Assembly (NCBI RefSeq): GCF_037038585.1
Contig: NW_027288748.1
Location: forward strand, 682,001-746,000
DNA length: 64,000 nt
From: Patagioenas fasciata
Lineage: Eukaryota > Chordata > Aves > Columbiformes > Columbidae
Direction: 5' to 3'
Of the stretch, positions 32,720 through 48,200 are shown in pieces. Positions within the stretch are counted from its first letter, which is position 1, and each line of letters opens with the position of its first letter. The notes beneath the pieces are model-generated. The model was given only the letters and a program-made list of their open reading frames with translations. It was not told the origin of the DNA and searched no databases. Position numbers and translations under genes: made by a program.

Positions 32720-35700
32720 TTGTCCCCAGGGCCCATTGTGACATCCTCGGCACCCCCTTGTCCCCAGGGCCCATTGTGACATTCAGGGGACCCCTCTTTG
32801 TCCCCAGGGCCCATTGTGACATCCTGGGGACCCCCTCTTGTCCCCAGGGCCCATTGTGACGTCCCAGGACCCCCCATTGTCCCCAGGGCCCATTGTGACA
32901 TCCTGGGGATCCCTCCTTGTCCCCAGGGCCCATTGTGACGTCCCAGGACCCCAGATTGTCCCCAGGGCCCATTGTGACATCCTGGGGACCCCCTTTGTCA
33001 CTGGGGCCCATTGTGACGTCCCAGGACCCCACATTGTCCCCAGGGCCCATTGTGACAATCTGGGGACCCCCTTTGTCTCCAGGGCCCATTGTGACGTCCT
33101 AGTACCCCCCATTGTCCCCAGGGTTCATTCTTACATCCTGGGGACCCCCTTGTCCCCAGGACCCATCGTGACACCATGGGGACCCTCCTTGTCACTGGGG
33201 ACCCATTCCGACACCCTGGGGAACCCCCTTGTCCTCAGGGCCCATTGTGACATCCTGGGCATCCCCCTTTTTCCCCCTGGACCATTGTAACACCGTGGGG
33301 ACCCGCTTTGTCCCCAGGGCCCATTGTGACACTGTGGGACCCCCCCTTTGTTCCCAGGGCCTATTATTCCGTCCCGGGACCCCCATTGTCCCCAGGGCCC
33401 ATTGTGACACTTGGGGACCCCCCTTGTCAGTGGGGACCCATTGTGACACCATGGGGACCACCCCTTGTCCTCAGGGCCTATTGTGAGCATCCTGGGGAAC
33501 CTCCATTGTCCCCAGAGCCCACTGTGAGTCCTGGGGACCCCCTTGTCCCCAGGTCCCATTGTGACATCCTGGGGATCCCTCCTTGTCCCCAGGGCCCATT
33601 GTGACGTCCCAGGACCCCAGATTGTCCCCAGGGCCCATTGTGACATCCTGGGGACCCCCTTTGTCACTGGGGCCCATTGTGACGTCCCAGGACCCCCCAT
33701 TGTCCCCAGGGCCCATTGTGGCATCCTGGGGACCTCCTTGTCCCCAGGACCCATCGTGGCACCGTGGGGACCTCCCTTGTCACTGGGGACCCTTTGTGAC
33801 ACCATGGGGACCTCCCATTGTTCTCAGGGCCCATTGAGACATCCTGGGGACCCCCTTTGTCACTGGGGACCCATTGTGACATCCCAGGAACCCCATTGTC
33901 CCAAGGGCCCATTGTGACATCCTGGGGACCCCTCTTTGTCTCCAGGACATATTGTGACACCGTGGGGACCACATTAGTCCCCAGGGCCCATTGTGACATC
34001 CTAGGAATCCCCTCTTGTCCCCAGGGCCCATTGTGACATCCCAGGACCCCCCTTTGTCCCCAGGGCTCATTGTGACATTCTAGGACCCCACTTTGTCCCC
34101 AGGGCCTATTGTGACACCATGGGGAACCCTCCTTGTCACTGGGGACCCATTGTGACACCATGGGGACCCCCCCTTTGTCCCCAGTGCCCATTGTGACATC
34201 CTGCCCACCCCCCTTTGTCCCCAGGGTCCATTGTGACATCCTGGGCAACCCCATTGTCCCCAGGGCCCATTGTGACATCTAGGGGGACGCCCTTGTCCCC
34301 AGGACCCATCGTGGCACCGTGGGGACCCCCATTGTCCCCAGGGCCCATTGTGACATCCCAGGAACCCCATTGTGCCAAGAGCAGATTGTAACATCCTGGG
34401 GACCCCCCTTTTTCTCCAGGACGCATTGTGACATAGTGGGGACCTCATTAGTCCCCAGGGCCCATTGTGGCACCATGGGGACCCCCCCATGTCCTCAGGG
34501 TCCATTGTGACATCCTGGGCACCCCCCATTGTCCCCAGGACCCATTGTGACATCCTGGCCACCCCCTTGCTCCCAGGGCCCATTTTAGCACCATGGGGAC
34601 CGCCTTTGACCCCAGGGCCCCTTGTGGCACCATGGCAACCACTTTTGTTCCCAGGGCCCATTGTGACATTCAGGGGACCCCATTGTCCCAAGGGCCTATT
34701 GTGACACCATGGGGACCCCTCCTTGTCACTGGGGACCCATTGTGACACCATGGGGACCCCCCCATGTCCTCAGGACTCATTTTCACATCCTGGGCACCCC
34801 CCATTGTCCCCAGGGCCCATTGTGACATCCCAGAACCTCCTATTGTCCCCAAGGCCCATTGTGACATCCTGGGGACCCCCATAGTCCCCAGTGCCCATTG
34901 TGACATTCCAGGACCCCCCATTGTCCCCAGGGCCCATTGTGACATCCTCGGCACGCCCTTGTCCCCAGGGCCCATTGTGACATTCAGGGGACCCCTCTTT
35001 GTCCTCAGGGCCCATTGTGACATCCTGGGGACCCCCCCTTGTCACTGGGGCCCATTGTGACATCCTGGGGATCCCTCCTTGTCCCCAGGGCCCATTGTGA
35101 CATCCTGGGGACACTCCTTGTCCCCAGAGCCCATTGTGACATCCAGGGGACCCCCTTTCTCCCCAGGGCCCATTGTGACATCGCAGGACCCCCCTGGTCC
35201 CCAGGGCCCATTGTGACATCCTGGGGATCCCCCTTTGTCCCCAGGGTCCATTGTGACATCCTGGGCAACCCCATTGTCCCCAGGGCCCATTGTGACATCT
35301 GGGGGACCCCCTTGTCCCCAGGACCCATCGTGGCACCGTGGGGACCCTCCTTGTCACTTGGGCCCATTGTGACACCATGGGGACCTCCCCTTTGTCCCCA
35401 GTGCCCATTGTGACATCCTGCGAACCCCCCCTTGTCCCCAGGGCCCATTGTGACATCCTCGGCACCCCCTTGTCCCCAGGGCCCATTGTGACATTCAGGG
35501 GACCCCTCTTTGTCGCCAGGGCCCATTGTGACATCCTGGGGACCCCCTCTTGTCCCCAGGGCCCATTGTGACGTCCCAGGACCCCCCATTGTCCCCAGGG
35601 CCCATTGTGACATCCTGGGGATCCCTCCTTGTCCCCAGGGCCCATTGTGACGTCCCAGGACCCCAGATTGTCCCCAGGGCCCATTGTGACATCCTGGGGA

Positions 35701-38150
35701 CCCCCTTTGTCACTGGGGCCCATTGTGACGTCCCAGGACCCCACATTGTCCCCAGGGCCCATTGTGACAATCTGGGGACCCCCTTTGTCTCCAGGGCCCA
35801 TTGTGACGTCCCAGGACCCCCCATTGTCCCCAGGGTTCATTCTTACATCCTGGGGACCCCCTTGTCCCCAGGACCCATCGTGACACCATGGGGACCCTCC
35901 TTGTCACTGGGGACCCATTCCGACACCCTGGGGAGCCCCCCTTGTCCTCAGGGCCCATTGTGACATCCTGGGCATCCCCCTTTTTCCCCCTGGACCATTG
36001 TACCACCGTGGGGACCCGCTTTGTCCCCAGGGCCCATTGTGACACTGTGGGACCCCCCCTTTGTTCCCAGGGCCTATTATTCCGTCCCGGGACCCCCATT
36101 GTCCCCAGGGCCCATTGTGACACTTGGGGACCCCCCTTGTCACTGGGGACCCATTGTGACACCATGGGGACCACCCCTTGTCCTCAGGGCCTATTGTGAG
36201 CATCCTGGGGAACCTCCATTGTCCCCAGAGCCCACTGTGAGTCCTGGGGACCCCCTTGTCCCCAGGTCCCATTGTGACATCCTGGGGATCCCTCCTTGTC
36301 CCCAGGGCCCATTGTGACGTCCCAGGACCCCAGATTGTCCCCAGGGCCCATTGTGACATCCTGGGGACCCCCTTTGTCACTGGGGCCCATTGTGACGTCC
36401 CAGGACCCCCCATTGTCCCCAGGGCCCATTGTGGCATCCTGGGGACCTCCTTGTCCCCAGGACCCATCGTGGCACCGTGGGGACCTCCCTTGTCACTGGG
36501 GACCCTTTGTGACACCATGGGGACCTCCCATTGTTCTCAGGGCCCATTGAGACATCCTGGGGACCCCCTTTGTCACTGGGGACCCATTGTGACATCCCAG
36601 GAACCCCATTGTCCCAAGGGCCCATTGTGACATCCTGGGGACCCCTCTTTGTCTCCAGGACATATTGTGACACCGTGGGGACCACATTAGTCCCCAGGGC
36701 CCATTGTGACATCCTAGGAATCCCCTCTTGTCCCCAGGGCCCATTGTGACATCCCAGGACCCCCCTTTGTCCCCAGGGCTCATTGTGACATTCTAGGACC
36801 CCACTTTGTCCCCAGGGCCTATTGTGACACCATGGGGAACCCTCCTTGTCACTGGGGACCCATTGTGACACCATGGGGACCCCCCCTTTGTCCCCAGTGC
36901 CCATTGTGACATCCTGCCCACCCCCCTTTGTCCCCAGGGTCCATTGTGACATCCTGGGCAACCCCATTGTCCCCAGGGCCCATTGTGACATCTAGGGGGA
37001 CGCCCTTGTCCCCAGGACCCATCGTGGCACCGTGGGGACCCCCATTGTCCCCAGGGCCCATTGTGACATCCCAGGAACCCCATTGTACCAAGAGCAGATT
37101 GTAACATCCTGGGGACCCATCTTTTTCTCCAGGACGCATTGTGACATAGTGGGGACCTCATTAGTCCCCAGGGCCCATTGTGGCACCATGGGGACCCCCC
37201 CATGTCCTCAGGGTCCATTGTGACATCCTGGGCACCCCCCATTGTCCCCAGGACCCATTGTGACATCCTGGCCACCCCCTTGCTCCCAGGGCCCATTTTA
37301 GCACCATGGGGACCGCCTTTGACCCCAGGGCCCCTTGTGGCACCATGGCAACCACTTTTGTTCCCAGGGCCCATTGTGACATTCAGGGGACCCCATTGTC
37401 CCAAGGGCCTATTGTGACACCATGGGGACCCCTCCTTGTCACTGGGGACCCATTGTGACACCATGGGGACCCCCCCATGTCCTCAGGACTCATTTTCACA
37501 TCCTGGGCACCCCCCATTGTCCCCAGGGCCCATTGTGACATCCCAGAACCTCCTATTGTCCCCAAGGCCCATTGTGACATCCTGGGGACCCCCATAGTCC
37601 CCAGTGCCCATTGTGACATTCCAGGACCCCCCATTGTCCCCAGGGCCCATTGTGACATCCTCGGCACGCCCTTGTCCCCAGGGCCCATTGTGACATTCAG
37701 GGGACCCCTCTTTGTCCTCAGGGCCCATTGTGACATCCTGGGGACCCCCCCTTGTCACTGGGGCCCATTGTGACGTCCCAGGACCCCCCATTGTCCCCAG
37801 GGCCCATTGTGACATCCTGGGGATCCCTCCTTGTCCCCAGAGCCCATTGTGACATCCAGGGGACCCCCTTTCTCCCCAGGGCCCATTGTGACATCGCAGG
37901 ACCCCCCTGGTCCCCAGGGCCCATTGTGACATCCTGGGGATCCCCCTTTGTCCCCAGGGTCCATTGTGACATCCTGGGCAACCCCATTGTCCCCAGGGCC
38001 CATTGTGACATCTGGGGGACCCCCTTGTCCCCAGGACCCATCGTGGCACCGTGGGGACCCTCCTTGTCACTTGGGCCCATTGTGACACCATGGGGACCTC
38101 CCCTTTGTCCCCAGTGCCCATTGTGACATCCTGCGGACCCCCCTTTGTCC
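32720..38150 (+). repeat. Tandem duplication of a ~2.71-kb segment
   Basis: Copy 1 spans about 32,720-35,430 and copy 2 about 35,430-38,150. The singular unit GCCTATTATTCCGTCCCGGG occurs near 33,359 and 36,072, an offset of 2,713 bp, and rare variants such as GACATCTAGGGGGACGCCC (34,276 and 36,989) keep the same offset. Copies differ at only a few positions over long stretches, so the event is recent. Confidence 0.85.
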
Positions 38151-41100
38151 CCAGGGCCCATTTTGACATTCAGGGGACCCACCATTGTTCCCAGGGCCCA
38201 TTGTGACCTTCAAGGGACCCCCATTGTTCCCAGGGCCCATTGTGACGTCCTGGGGAGCCCCCTCTACTCCCAAGGCTCATTGTGACTTTCAGGGGATCCC
38301 CCCATGTACCCAGGGCTGATTGTGATGTTGTAGGGCCCCTCTGTGTCCCCAGGGCCCATTGTGACATCCTGGGGAACCCTCCTTGTCCCCAGGGCCCATT
38401 GTGACGTCCCAGGACCCCCCATTGTCCCCAGGGCCTATTGTGACATCCTCTGCACCCCCTTGTCCCCAGGGCCCATTGTGACATTCAGGGGACACCTCTT
38501 TGTCCCCAGGGCCCATTGTGACATCCTGGGGACCCCCTCTTGTCCCCAGGGCCCATTGTGACGTCCCAGGACCCCCCATTGTCCCCAGGGCCCATTGTGA
38601 CATCCTGGGGATCCCTCCTTGTCCCCAGGGCCCATTGTGACGTCCCAAGACCCCCCCATTGTCCCCAGGGCCCATTGTGACATTCAGGGCACCCCCTTTG
38701 TCACTGGGGCCCATTGTGACATCCCAGGACCCCACATTGTCCCCAGGGCCCATTGTGACATCCTGGGGACCCCTCTTTGTCCTAAGGACCCATTGTGACG
38801 TCCCAGGACCCTGCATTGTCCCCAGAGCCCATTGTGACATCCTGGAGACCCCCTTTGTCCCCAGGACCCATTGTGACGTCCCAGGACCCCCCATTGTCCC
38901 CAGGGTTCATTCTTACATCCTGGGGACCCCCTTGTCCCCAGGACGCATCGTGACACCATGGGGACCCTCCTTGTCACTGGGGACCCATTGTGACACCATG
39001 GAGACCCCTCCTTGCCTCAGGGCCCATTGTGACATCCTGGGCATCCCCCTTTGTCACCCGGGACCATTGTAACACCGTGGGGACCCCCTTTGTCCCTAGG
39101 GCCTATTGTTACGTCCCAGGACCCCCCCTTGTTCCCAGGGCCCATTGTGACACCTTGGGGACCCCCTTGTCACTGGGGACCCATTGTGACACCATGGGGA
39201 CCACCCCTTGTCCTCAGGGCCTATTGTGAACATCCTGGGGAACCTCCATTGTCCCCAGAGCCCATTGTGAGTTCCTGGGGACCCCCTTGTCCCCAGGTCC
39301 CATTGTGACGTCCCAGGACCCCCCATTGTCCCCAGGACCCATTGTGACATTCAGGGGACCCCCTTTGTCACTGGGGCCCATTGTGACATCCCAGGACCCC
39401 ACATTGTCCCCAGGACACATTGTGACATGCTGGGGACGCTCTTTGTCCCCAGGGCCCATTGTGACATCCTGGGGACCCTCCTTGTCCCCAGAGCCCACTC
39501 TGACTTCCAGGGGACCCCCTTTGTCCCCATGGCCCATTGTGGCAACATAGGGACCCCCTTTGTCACTGGGGCCCATTGTGACATCCCAGGACACCCCCTT
39601 GTCCCCAGGCCCCATTGTGACATCCTGGGGACCCCCTTTGTCCCAGGACTCCATTGTGACATCCTGGGGACCCCCCCTTGTCCCCAGGGCCCATTGTGAC
39701 GTCCCAGGACCCCCCATTGTCCCCCGGGGCCATTGTGACATCCTAGGGATCCCTCCTTGTCCCCAGGGCCCATTGTGACATTCAGGGGACCCCTCTTTGT
39801 CCCTAGGGCCCATTGTGACATCCTGGGGATCCCTCCTTGTCCCCAGGACCCATTTTGACGTCCCAGGATCCCCATTGTCCCCAGGACCTATTGTGACATT
39901 CAGGGGACCCCCTTTGTCACTGGGGCCCATTGTGACACCATGGAGACCCCCGCTTGTCCCCAGGGCCCATTGTGACATCCCAGGACCCCCCTTTGTCCCC
40001 AGGGCCCATTGTAGCACCATGGGGACCCCCTTTGACCCCAGGACCCATTGTGGCACCATGGCAACCCCTTTTGTCCCCAGGGCCCATTGTGACATTCTTG
40101 GACCCCACTTTGTCCCCAGGACCTATTGTGACACCATGGGGACCCCTCCTTGTCACTGGGGACCCATTGTGACACCATGGGGACCCCCCCTTGTCCTCAG
40201 GACTCATTCTCACATCCTGGACACCCCCCATTGTCCCCAGGGCCCATTGTGACATCCACTGCACCCCATTGTCCCCAGGGCCCATTGTGACATTCAGGGG
40301 ACCCCTCTTTGTCCCCAGGGCCCATTGTGACATGCTGGGGACGCTCTTTGTCCCCAGGGCCCATTGTGACATCCTGGGGACCCTCCTTGTCCCCAGAGCC
40401 CATTGTGACATCCAGGGGACCCCCTTTGTCCCCAGGGCCCATTGTGGCACCATGAGGACCCTCTTTGTCACTGGGCCCCATTGTGACATCCCAGGACCCC
40501 CCTTTGTCCCCAGGGCCCATTGTGACATCCCAGGACCCCACTTTGTCCCCAGGGCTTATTGTGACACCATGGGGATCTCCCTTGTCCCCAGGGCCCATTG
40601 TGACATCCCATGACCCCCCTTTGTCCCCAGTGCTATTGTGAAATCCTGGGGACCCCTTATGTCCCCAGGGCCCATTATGACACCATGGGGAACCCCTTTG
40701 TCACTGGGGGCCATTGTGACATTCCAGGACTCCACTTTGTCCCCAGGGCTCGTTCTGACACCTTGGGGACTCCCATTGTCCCCAGGGCCCATTGTGACAT
40801 TCCAGGACCCCCCATCGGCCCAAGGCCCATTGTGACATCCACTGCACCCCCTTGTCCCCAGGGCCCATTGTGACATTCCGGGGACGCCTCTTTGTCCCCA
40901 GGGCCCATTGTGACATCCTGGGGACCCCCACTTGTCACTGGGGCCCATTGTGACATCCCAGGACCCCCCATTGTCCCCAGGGCCCATTGTGACATTCAGG
41001 GCACCCCCTTGTCCCCAGGGCCCATTGTGACATTCCGGGGACGCCTCTTTGTACCCAGGGTACACTGTGACATCCTGGGGACCCCCCCTTGTCACTGGGG

Positions 41101-44100
41101 CCCATTGTGACGTCCCAGGACCCCCCATTGTCGCCAGGGCCCATTGTGACATCCTGGGGATCCCTTCTTGTCCCCAGGGCCCATTGTGACGTCCCAGGAC
41201 CCCCCATTGTCCCCAGGACCCATTGTGACATTCAGGTGGCCCCTTTGTCACTGGGGCCCATTGTGACATCCCAGGACCCCACATTGTCCCCAGGACACAT
41301 TGTCACATCCTGGGGACCCCACTTGTCCCCAGGACCCATTGTGACACTATGGGGACCCCCCCTTGTTCCCAGGGCCCATTGTGACGTCCCAGGACTCCCC
41401 ACTGTCCTCAGGTCCTATTGTAACATTCAGGGGACCCCCTTTGTCACTGGGGCCCATTGTGACATCCCAGGACCCCACATTGTCCCCAGGGCCCATTGTG
41501 ACATCCTGGGGACCCCATTTTCCCCAGGACCCATTGTGACACTATGGGTACCCCCCCTTGTCCCCAGGGCCAATTGTGACGTCCCAGGACCCCCCATTGT
41601 TCCCAGGGCCCATTGTGATGTCCTTGGGAGCCCCCTCTCTTCCCAGGGCTCATTGTGACTCTCAGGGGACCCCACCTTGTCCCCAGGACTGATTGTGACG
41701 TCCTAGGGCCCCTCTGTGTCCCCAGGGCCCATTGTGACGTCCCAGGACCCCCATTGTCCCCAGGGCCCATTGTGACATCCTCGGCACGCCCTTGTCCCCA
41801 GGGCCCATTGTGACATTCAGGGGACCCCTCTTTGTCCCCAGGGCCCATTGTGACATCCTGGGGACCCCCTCTTGTCCCCAGGGCCCATTGTGACGTCCCA
41901 GGACCCCCCATTGTCCCCAGGGCCCATTGTGACATCCTGGGGATCCCTCCTTGTCCCCAGGGCCCATTGTGACGTCCCAGGAACCCCCATTGTCCCCAGG
42001 ACCCATTGTGACATTCAGGGGACCGCCTTTGTCACTGGGGCCCATTGTGACATCCCAGGACCCCACATTGTCCCCAGGGCCCATTGTGACATCCTGGGGA
42101 CCCCCATGTCACTGGGGCCCATTGTGACGTCCCACGACCCCGCATTGTCCCCAGGGCCCATTGTGACACCTTGGGGACCCCCTTGTCACTGGAGACCCGT
42201 TGTGACATCATGGGGACCACCCCTTGTCCTCAGGGCCTATTGTTACGTCCCAGGACCCCCCCTTGTCCCCAGGGCCCATTGTGACATTCAGGGGACCCCT
42301 CTTAGTCCCCAGGGCCCATTGTGACATCCTGGGGACCCCACTTGTCCCCAGGACCCATTGTGACACTATGGGGACCCCCCCTTGTGCCCAGTGCCCATTG
42401 TGACACCGTGGGTACCACCCTTGTCTACAGGGCTCATTGTTTCATCCCAGGACCCCCCATTGTCCCCAGGGCCCATTGTGACATTCAGGGGACCCCCCTT
42501 TGTCCCCAGGGCCCATTCTGATACCGTGGGGACCCCCTTTGTCCCCAGGGCCCATTGTGACATCCAGGGGACCCCCTTTGTCCCCAGGGCCCATTGTGGC
42601 ACCATAGGGACCCCCTTTGTCACTGGGGCCCATTGTGACATCCCAGGACCCCCCCTGGTCCCCAGGCCCCATTGTGACATCCTGGGGACCCCTTTGTCCC
42701 AAGACTTCATTGTGACATCCTGGCCACCCCCTTGCTCCCAGGGCCCGTTGTGGCACCATGGGGACACCCCCTTTGTCCCCAGGACCCATTGTGACATCCC
42801 AGGTACCCCTTTGTCCCCAGGGCCATTGTAGCACCATGGGGACCCCCTTTGACCCCAGGGCCCATTGTGGCACCATGGCAACCCCTTTTGTCCCCAGGGC
42901 CCATTGTGACATTCTTGGACCCCACTTTGTCCCCAGGGCCTATTGTGACACCATGGGGACCCCTCCTTGTCCCCAGGGCCCATTGTGACGTCCCAGGACC
43001 CCCACTGTCCCCAGGGCCCATTGTGACATTCAGGGGACCCCCCTTTGTCCCCAGGGCCCATTGTGACGTCCCAGGACCCCCACTGTCCCCAGGGCCCATT
43101 GTGACATTCAGGGGACCCCCCTTTGTCCCCAGGGCCCATTGTGACATCCTGGGGACCCCCCCTTGTCCCCAGGGCCCATTGTGACGTCCCAGGACCCCCC
43201 ACTGTCCCCAGGGCCCATTGTGACATTCAGGGGACCCCCCTTTGTCCCCAGGGCCCATTCTGATACCGTGGGGACCCCCTTTGTCCACAGGGCCCATTGT
43301 GACATCCTGGGGACCCTCCTTGTCCCCAGAGCCATTTGTGACATCCTGGGGACCCCCTTTGTCCCCAGGGCCCATTGTGGCACCATGAGGACCCTCTTTG
43401 TCACTGGGGCCCATTGTGACATCCCATGACCCCCCTTTGTCCCCAGTGCTATTGTGAAATCCTGGGGACCGCTTTTGTCCCCAGGGCCCATTGTGACACC
43501 GTGGGGAACCCCTTTGTCACTGGGGGCCATTGTGACATTCCAGGATTCCACTTTGTCCCCAGGGCTCGTTCTGACACCTTGGGGACTCCCATTGTCCCCA
43601 GGGCCCATTGTGACATCCTGGGCAACCCCATTGTCCCCAGGGCCCATTGTGACATCCTGGGGACCCCCATTGTCCCCAGGGCCCATTGTGACATTCCAGG
43701 ACCCCCCATTGTCCCCAGGGCCCATTGTGACATCCACTGCACCCCCTTGTCCCCAGGGCCCATTGTGACATTCAGGGGACCTCTCTTTGTCCCCAGGGCC
43801 CATTGTGACATTCAGGGGACCCCCCCTTGTCACTGGGGCCCATTGTGACGTCCCAGGACCCCCCATTGTCCCCAGGGCCCATTGTGACATCCACTGCACC
43901 CCCTTGTCCCCAGGGCCCATTGTGACATTCAGGGGACCCCTCTTTGTCCCCAGGACCCATTGTGACATTCAGGGGGCCCCTTTGTCACTGGGGCCCATTG
44001 TGACATCCCAGGACCCCACATTGTCCCCAGGACACATTGTCACATCCTGGGGACCCCACTTGTCCCCAGGACCCATTGTGACACTATGGGGACCCCACCT

Positions 44101-45229
44101 TGTGCCCAGGGCCCATTGTGACACCGTGGGTACCACCCTTGTCCGCAGGGCTCATTGTGACATCCCAGGACCCCCCTTTGTCCCCAGGGCCCATTCTGAT
44201 ACCGTGGAGATCCCCTTTGTCCCCAGAGTCCATTGTGACATCCAGGGGACTCCCTTTGTCCCCAGGGCCCATTGTGACATCGCAGGACCCCCCTGGGCCC
44301 CAGGGCGCATTTTGACATCCTGGGGATGCCCCCTTGTCAACGGGGCCCATTGTGACGTCCCAGGACCCCCCATTGTGTCCAGGGCCCATTGTGACATCCT
44401 GGGGATCCCTGCTTGGCCCCAGGGCCCATTGTGACGTCTTAGGACCCCCCGTTGTCCCCAGGGCCCATTGTGACATCCTGGGGATCCCTCCTTGTCCCCA
44501 GGGCCCATTGTGACGTCCCAGGACCCCCCACTGTCCTCAGGACCTATTGTAACATTCAGGGGACCCCCTTTGTCACTGGGGCCCATTGTGACATCCCAGG
44601 ACCCCACATTGTCCCCAGGGCCCATTGTGACATCCTGGGGACCCCCTCTTGTCCCCAGGGCCCATTGTGACGTCCCAGGACCCCCCATTGTCCCCAGGGC
44701 CCATTGTGACATCCTGGGGATCCCTCCTTGTCCCCAGGTCCCATTGTGACGTCCCAGGACCCCCCATTGTCCCCAGGGCCCATTGTGACATTCAGGGGAC
44801 CCCCTTTGTCACTGGGGCCCATTGAGACATCCCAGGACCCCCCTTTGTCCCCAGGGCCCATTGTGACATCCTGGGGATCCCCATGTCACTGGGGCCCATT
44901 GTGACGTCCCAGGACCCCGCATTGTCCCCAGGGCCCATTTTGACACCGTCGACACCCCCCTTTGTCCCCAGGGCCCATTGTGACATCCTGGGGACACTCC
45001 TTGTCCCCAGAGGCCATTGTGACATCCAGGGGACCCCCTTTGTCCCCAGGGCCCATTGTGACATCCTGGGGTCCCCCCTTTGTCCCCAGGGCCCATTGTG
45101 ATATCCTGGGGATCCCTCCTTGTCCCCAGGGCCCATTGTGACGTCCCAGGACCCCCCATTGTCCCCAGGGCCCATTGTGACATTCAGGGGACCCCCTTTG
45201 TCACTGGGGCCCATTGTGACATCCCAGGA

Positions 45230-48200
45230 CCCCCCTTTGCCCCAGGGCCCATTGTGACATCCTGGGGATCCCCATGTCACTGGGGCCCATTGTGACGTCC
45301 CAGGACCCCGCATTGTCCCCAGTTTCCATTGTTACATCCTGGGGACCCCCTTGTCACTGGGACCCATCATGACACCATGGGGACCCTCCTTGTCACTGGG
45401 GACCCATTGTGACACCATGGGGACCCCCCCTTGTCCTCAGGGCCCATTGTGACATCCTGGGCATCCCCCCTGTCCCCCGGGACCATTGTAACACCGTGCG
45501 GATCCCCTTTGTCCCCAGGGCCCATTGTGACACTGTGGGGAACCCCCTTGTCCCCAGGACCTATTGTTACGTCCCAGGACCCCCCATTGTCCCCAGGGCC
45601 CATTGTGACACCTTGGGGACCCCCTTGTCACTGGAGACCCATTGTGACAGCATGGGGACCACCCCTTGTCCTCAGGGCCTATTGTGAACATCCTGGGGAA
45701 CCTCCATTGTCCCCAGAGCCCATTGTGATTTCCTGGAGACCCCCTTTGTCCCCAGGGCCCATTGTGACATCCTGGGGTCCCCCCTTTGTCCCCAGGGCCC
45801 ATTGAAATGTCCCAGGATCACCGTTTGTCCCCAGGGTTCATTGTGACATCCTGGGGACCCCATTTGTCCCCACGGCCCATTGTGGCACCATGGGGAACCC
45901 CTTTGTCACTGGGGCCCATTGTGACATCCGAGGACCCCACTTTGTCCCCAGGGCTTATTGTGACACCATGGGGATCTCCCTTGTCCCCAGGGCCCATTGT
46001 GACATCCCATGACCCCCCTTTATCCCCAGTGCTATTGTGAAATCCTGGGGACCCCTTTTGTCCCCACGGCCCATTGTGACACCATGGGGAACCCCTTTGT
46101 CACTGGGGGCCATTGTGACATTCCAGGATTCCACTTTGTCCCCCGGGCTCGTTCTGACACCTTGGGGACTCCCATTGTCCCCAGGGCCCATTGTGACATC
46201 CTGGGCAACCCCATTGTCCCCAGGGCCCATTGTGACATCTGGGGAACGCCCTTGTCCCCAGGAGCCATCGTGGCACTGTGGGGACCCTCCTTGTCACTTG
46301 GGCCCATTGTGACACCATGGGGACCCCCCCTTTGTCCCCAGTGCCCATTGTGACATCCTGTGCGCCCCCCTTTGTCCCCAGGGTCCATTGTGACATCCTG
46401 GGCAACCCCATTGTCCCCAGGGCCCATTGTGAAATCTGGGGGACGCCCTTGTCCCCAGGACCCATCGTGGCACCGTGGGGACCCTCCTTGTCACTTGGGC
46501 CCATTGTGACACCATGGGGACCCCCCCTTTGTCTCCAGTACCCATTGTGACATCCTGGGGATCCCTCCTTGTCCCCAGGGCCCATTGTGACGTCCCAGGA
46601 CCCCTCATTGTCCCCAGGACCCATTGTGACATTCAGGGGACCCCCTTTGTCACTGGGGCCCATTGTGACATCCCAGGACCCCACATTGTCCCCAGGGCCC
46701 ATTGTGACATCCTGGGGACCCCACTTGTCCCCAGGACCCATTGTTACACTATGGGAACCCCCCCTTGTGCCCAGAGCCCATTGTGACACTGTGGGTACCA
46801 CCCTTGTCCGCAGGGCTCATTGTGACATCCCAGGACCCCCCTTTGTCCCCAGGGCTCATTGTGACATTCTAGGACCCCACTTTGTCCCCAGGGCCTATTG
46901 TGACACCATGGGGAACCCTCCTTGTCACTGGGAACCCATTGTGACACCATGGGGACCCCCCCTTTGTCCCCAGTGCCCATTGTGACATCCTGCGCACCCC
47001 CCTTTGTCCCCAGGGTCCATTGTGACATCGTGGGCAACCCCATTGTCCCCAGGGCCCATTGTGACATCTAGGGGGACGCCCTTGTCCCCAGGACCCATCG
47101 TGGCACCGTGGGGACCCCCATTGTCCCCAGGGCCCATTGTGACGTCCCAGGACCCCCATTGTCCCCAGGGCCCATTGTGACATCCCAGGACCCCACTTTG
47201 TCCCCAGGGCTTATTGTGACACCATGGGGATCTCCCTTGTCCCCAGGGCCCATTGTGACATTCAGGGGCCCCCGTTTGTCACTGGGGCCCATTGTGACAT
47301 CCCAGGACCCCACATTGTCCCCAGGGCCCATTGTGACTTTCAGGGGACCCCACTTGTCCCCAGGACCCATTGTGACACTATAGGGACCCCCCCTTGTGCC
47401 CAGTGCCCATTGTGACACCGTGGGTACCACCCTTGTCCGCAGGGCCCATTGTGACATCCTGGGGACACCCCCTTGTCCCCAGGGCCCATTGTGACATCCT
47501 GGGGATCCCTCCTTGTCCCCAGGGCCCATTTTGACATTCAGGGGACCCACCATTGTCCTCAGGGCCCATTGTGAGGTCCCAGGACCCCCCATTGTCCCCA
47601 GGGCCCATTGTGACATCCTAGGCACCCCCTTGTCCCCAGGGCCCATTGTGACATCCCAGGACCCCCCATTGTCCCCAGGGCCCATTGTGACATCCTGGGG
47701 ACCCCACTTGTCCCCAGGACCCATTGTGACACTATGGGGACCCCCCCTTGTGCCCAGGGCCCATTGTGAAACCGTGGGTACCACCCTTGTCTGCAGGGCT
47801 CATTGTGACATCCCAGGACCCCCCATTGTCCCCAGGGCCCATTGTGACATTCAGGGGACCCCCCTTTGTCCCCAGGGCCCATTCTGATACCGTGGGGACC
47901 CGCTTTGTCCCCAGGGCCCATTGTGACATGCTGGGGACGCTCTTTGTCCCCAGGGCCCATTGTGACATCCTGGGGACCCTCCTTGTCCCCAGAGCCCATT
48001 GTGACATCCAGGGGACCCCCTTTGTCCCCAGGGCCCATTGTGACATCCTGGGACCCTCCTTGTCCCCAGAGCACATTGTGACATCCAGGGGACCCCCTTT
48101 GTCCCCAGGGCCCATTGTGGCACCATAGGGACCCCCTTTGTCACTGGGGCCCATTGTGACATCCAAGGACCCCCCATTGTCTCCAGGGCCCATTGTGATA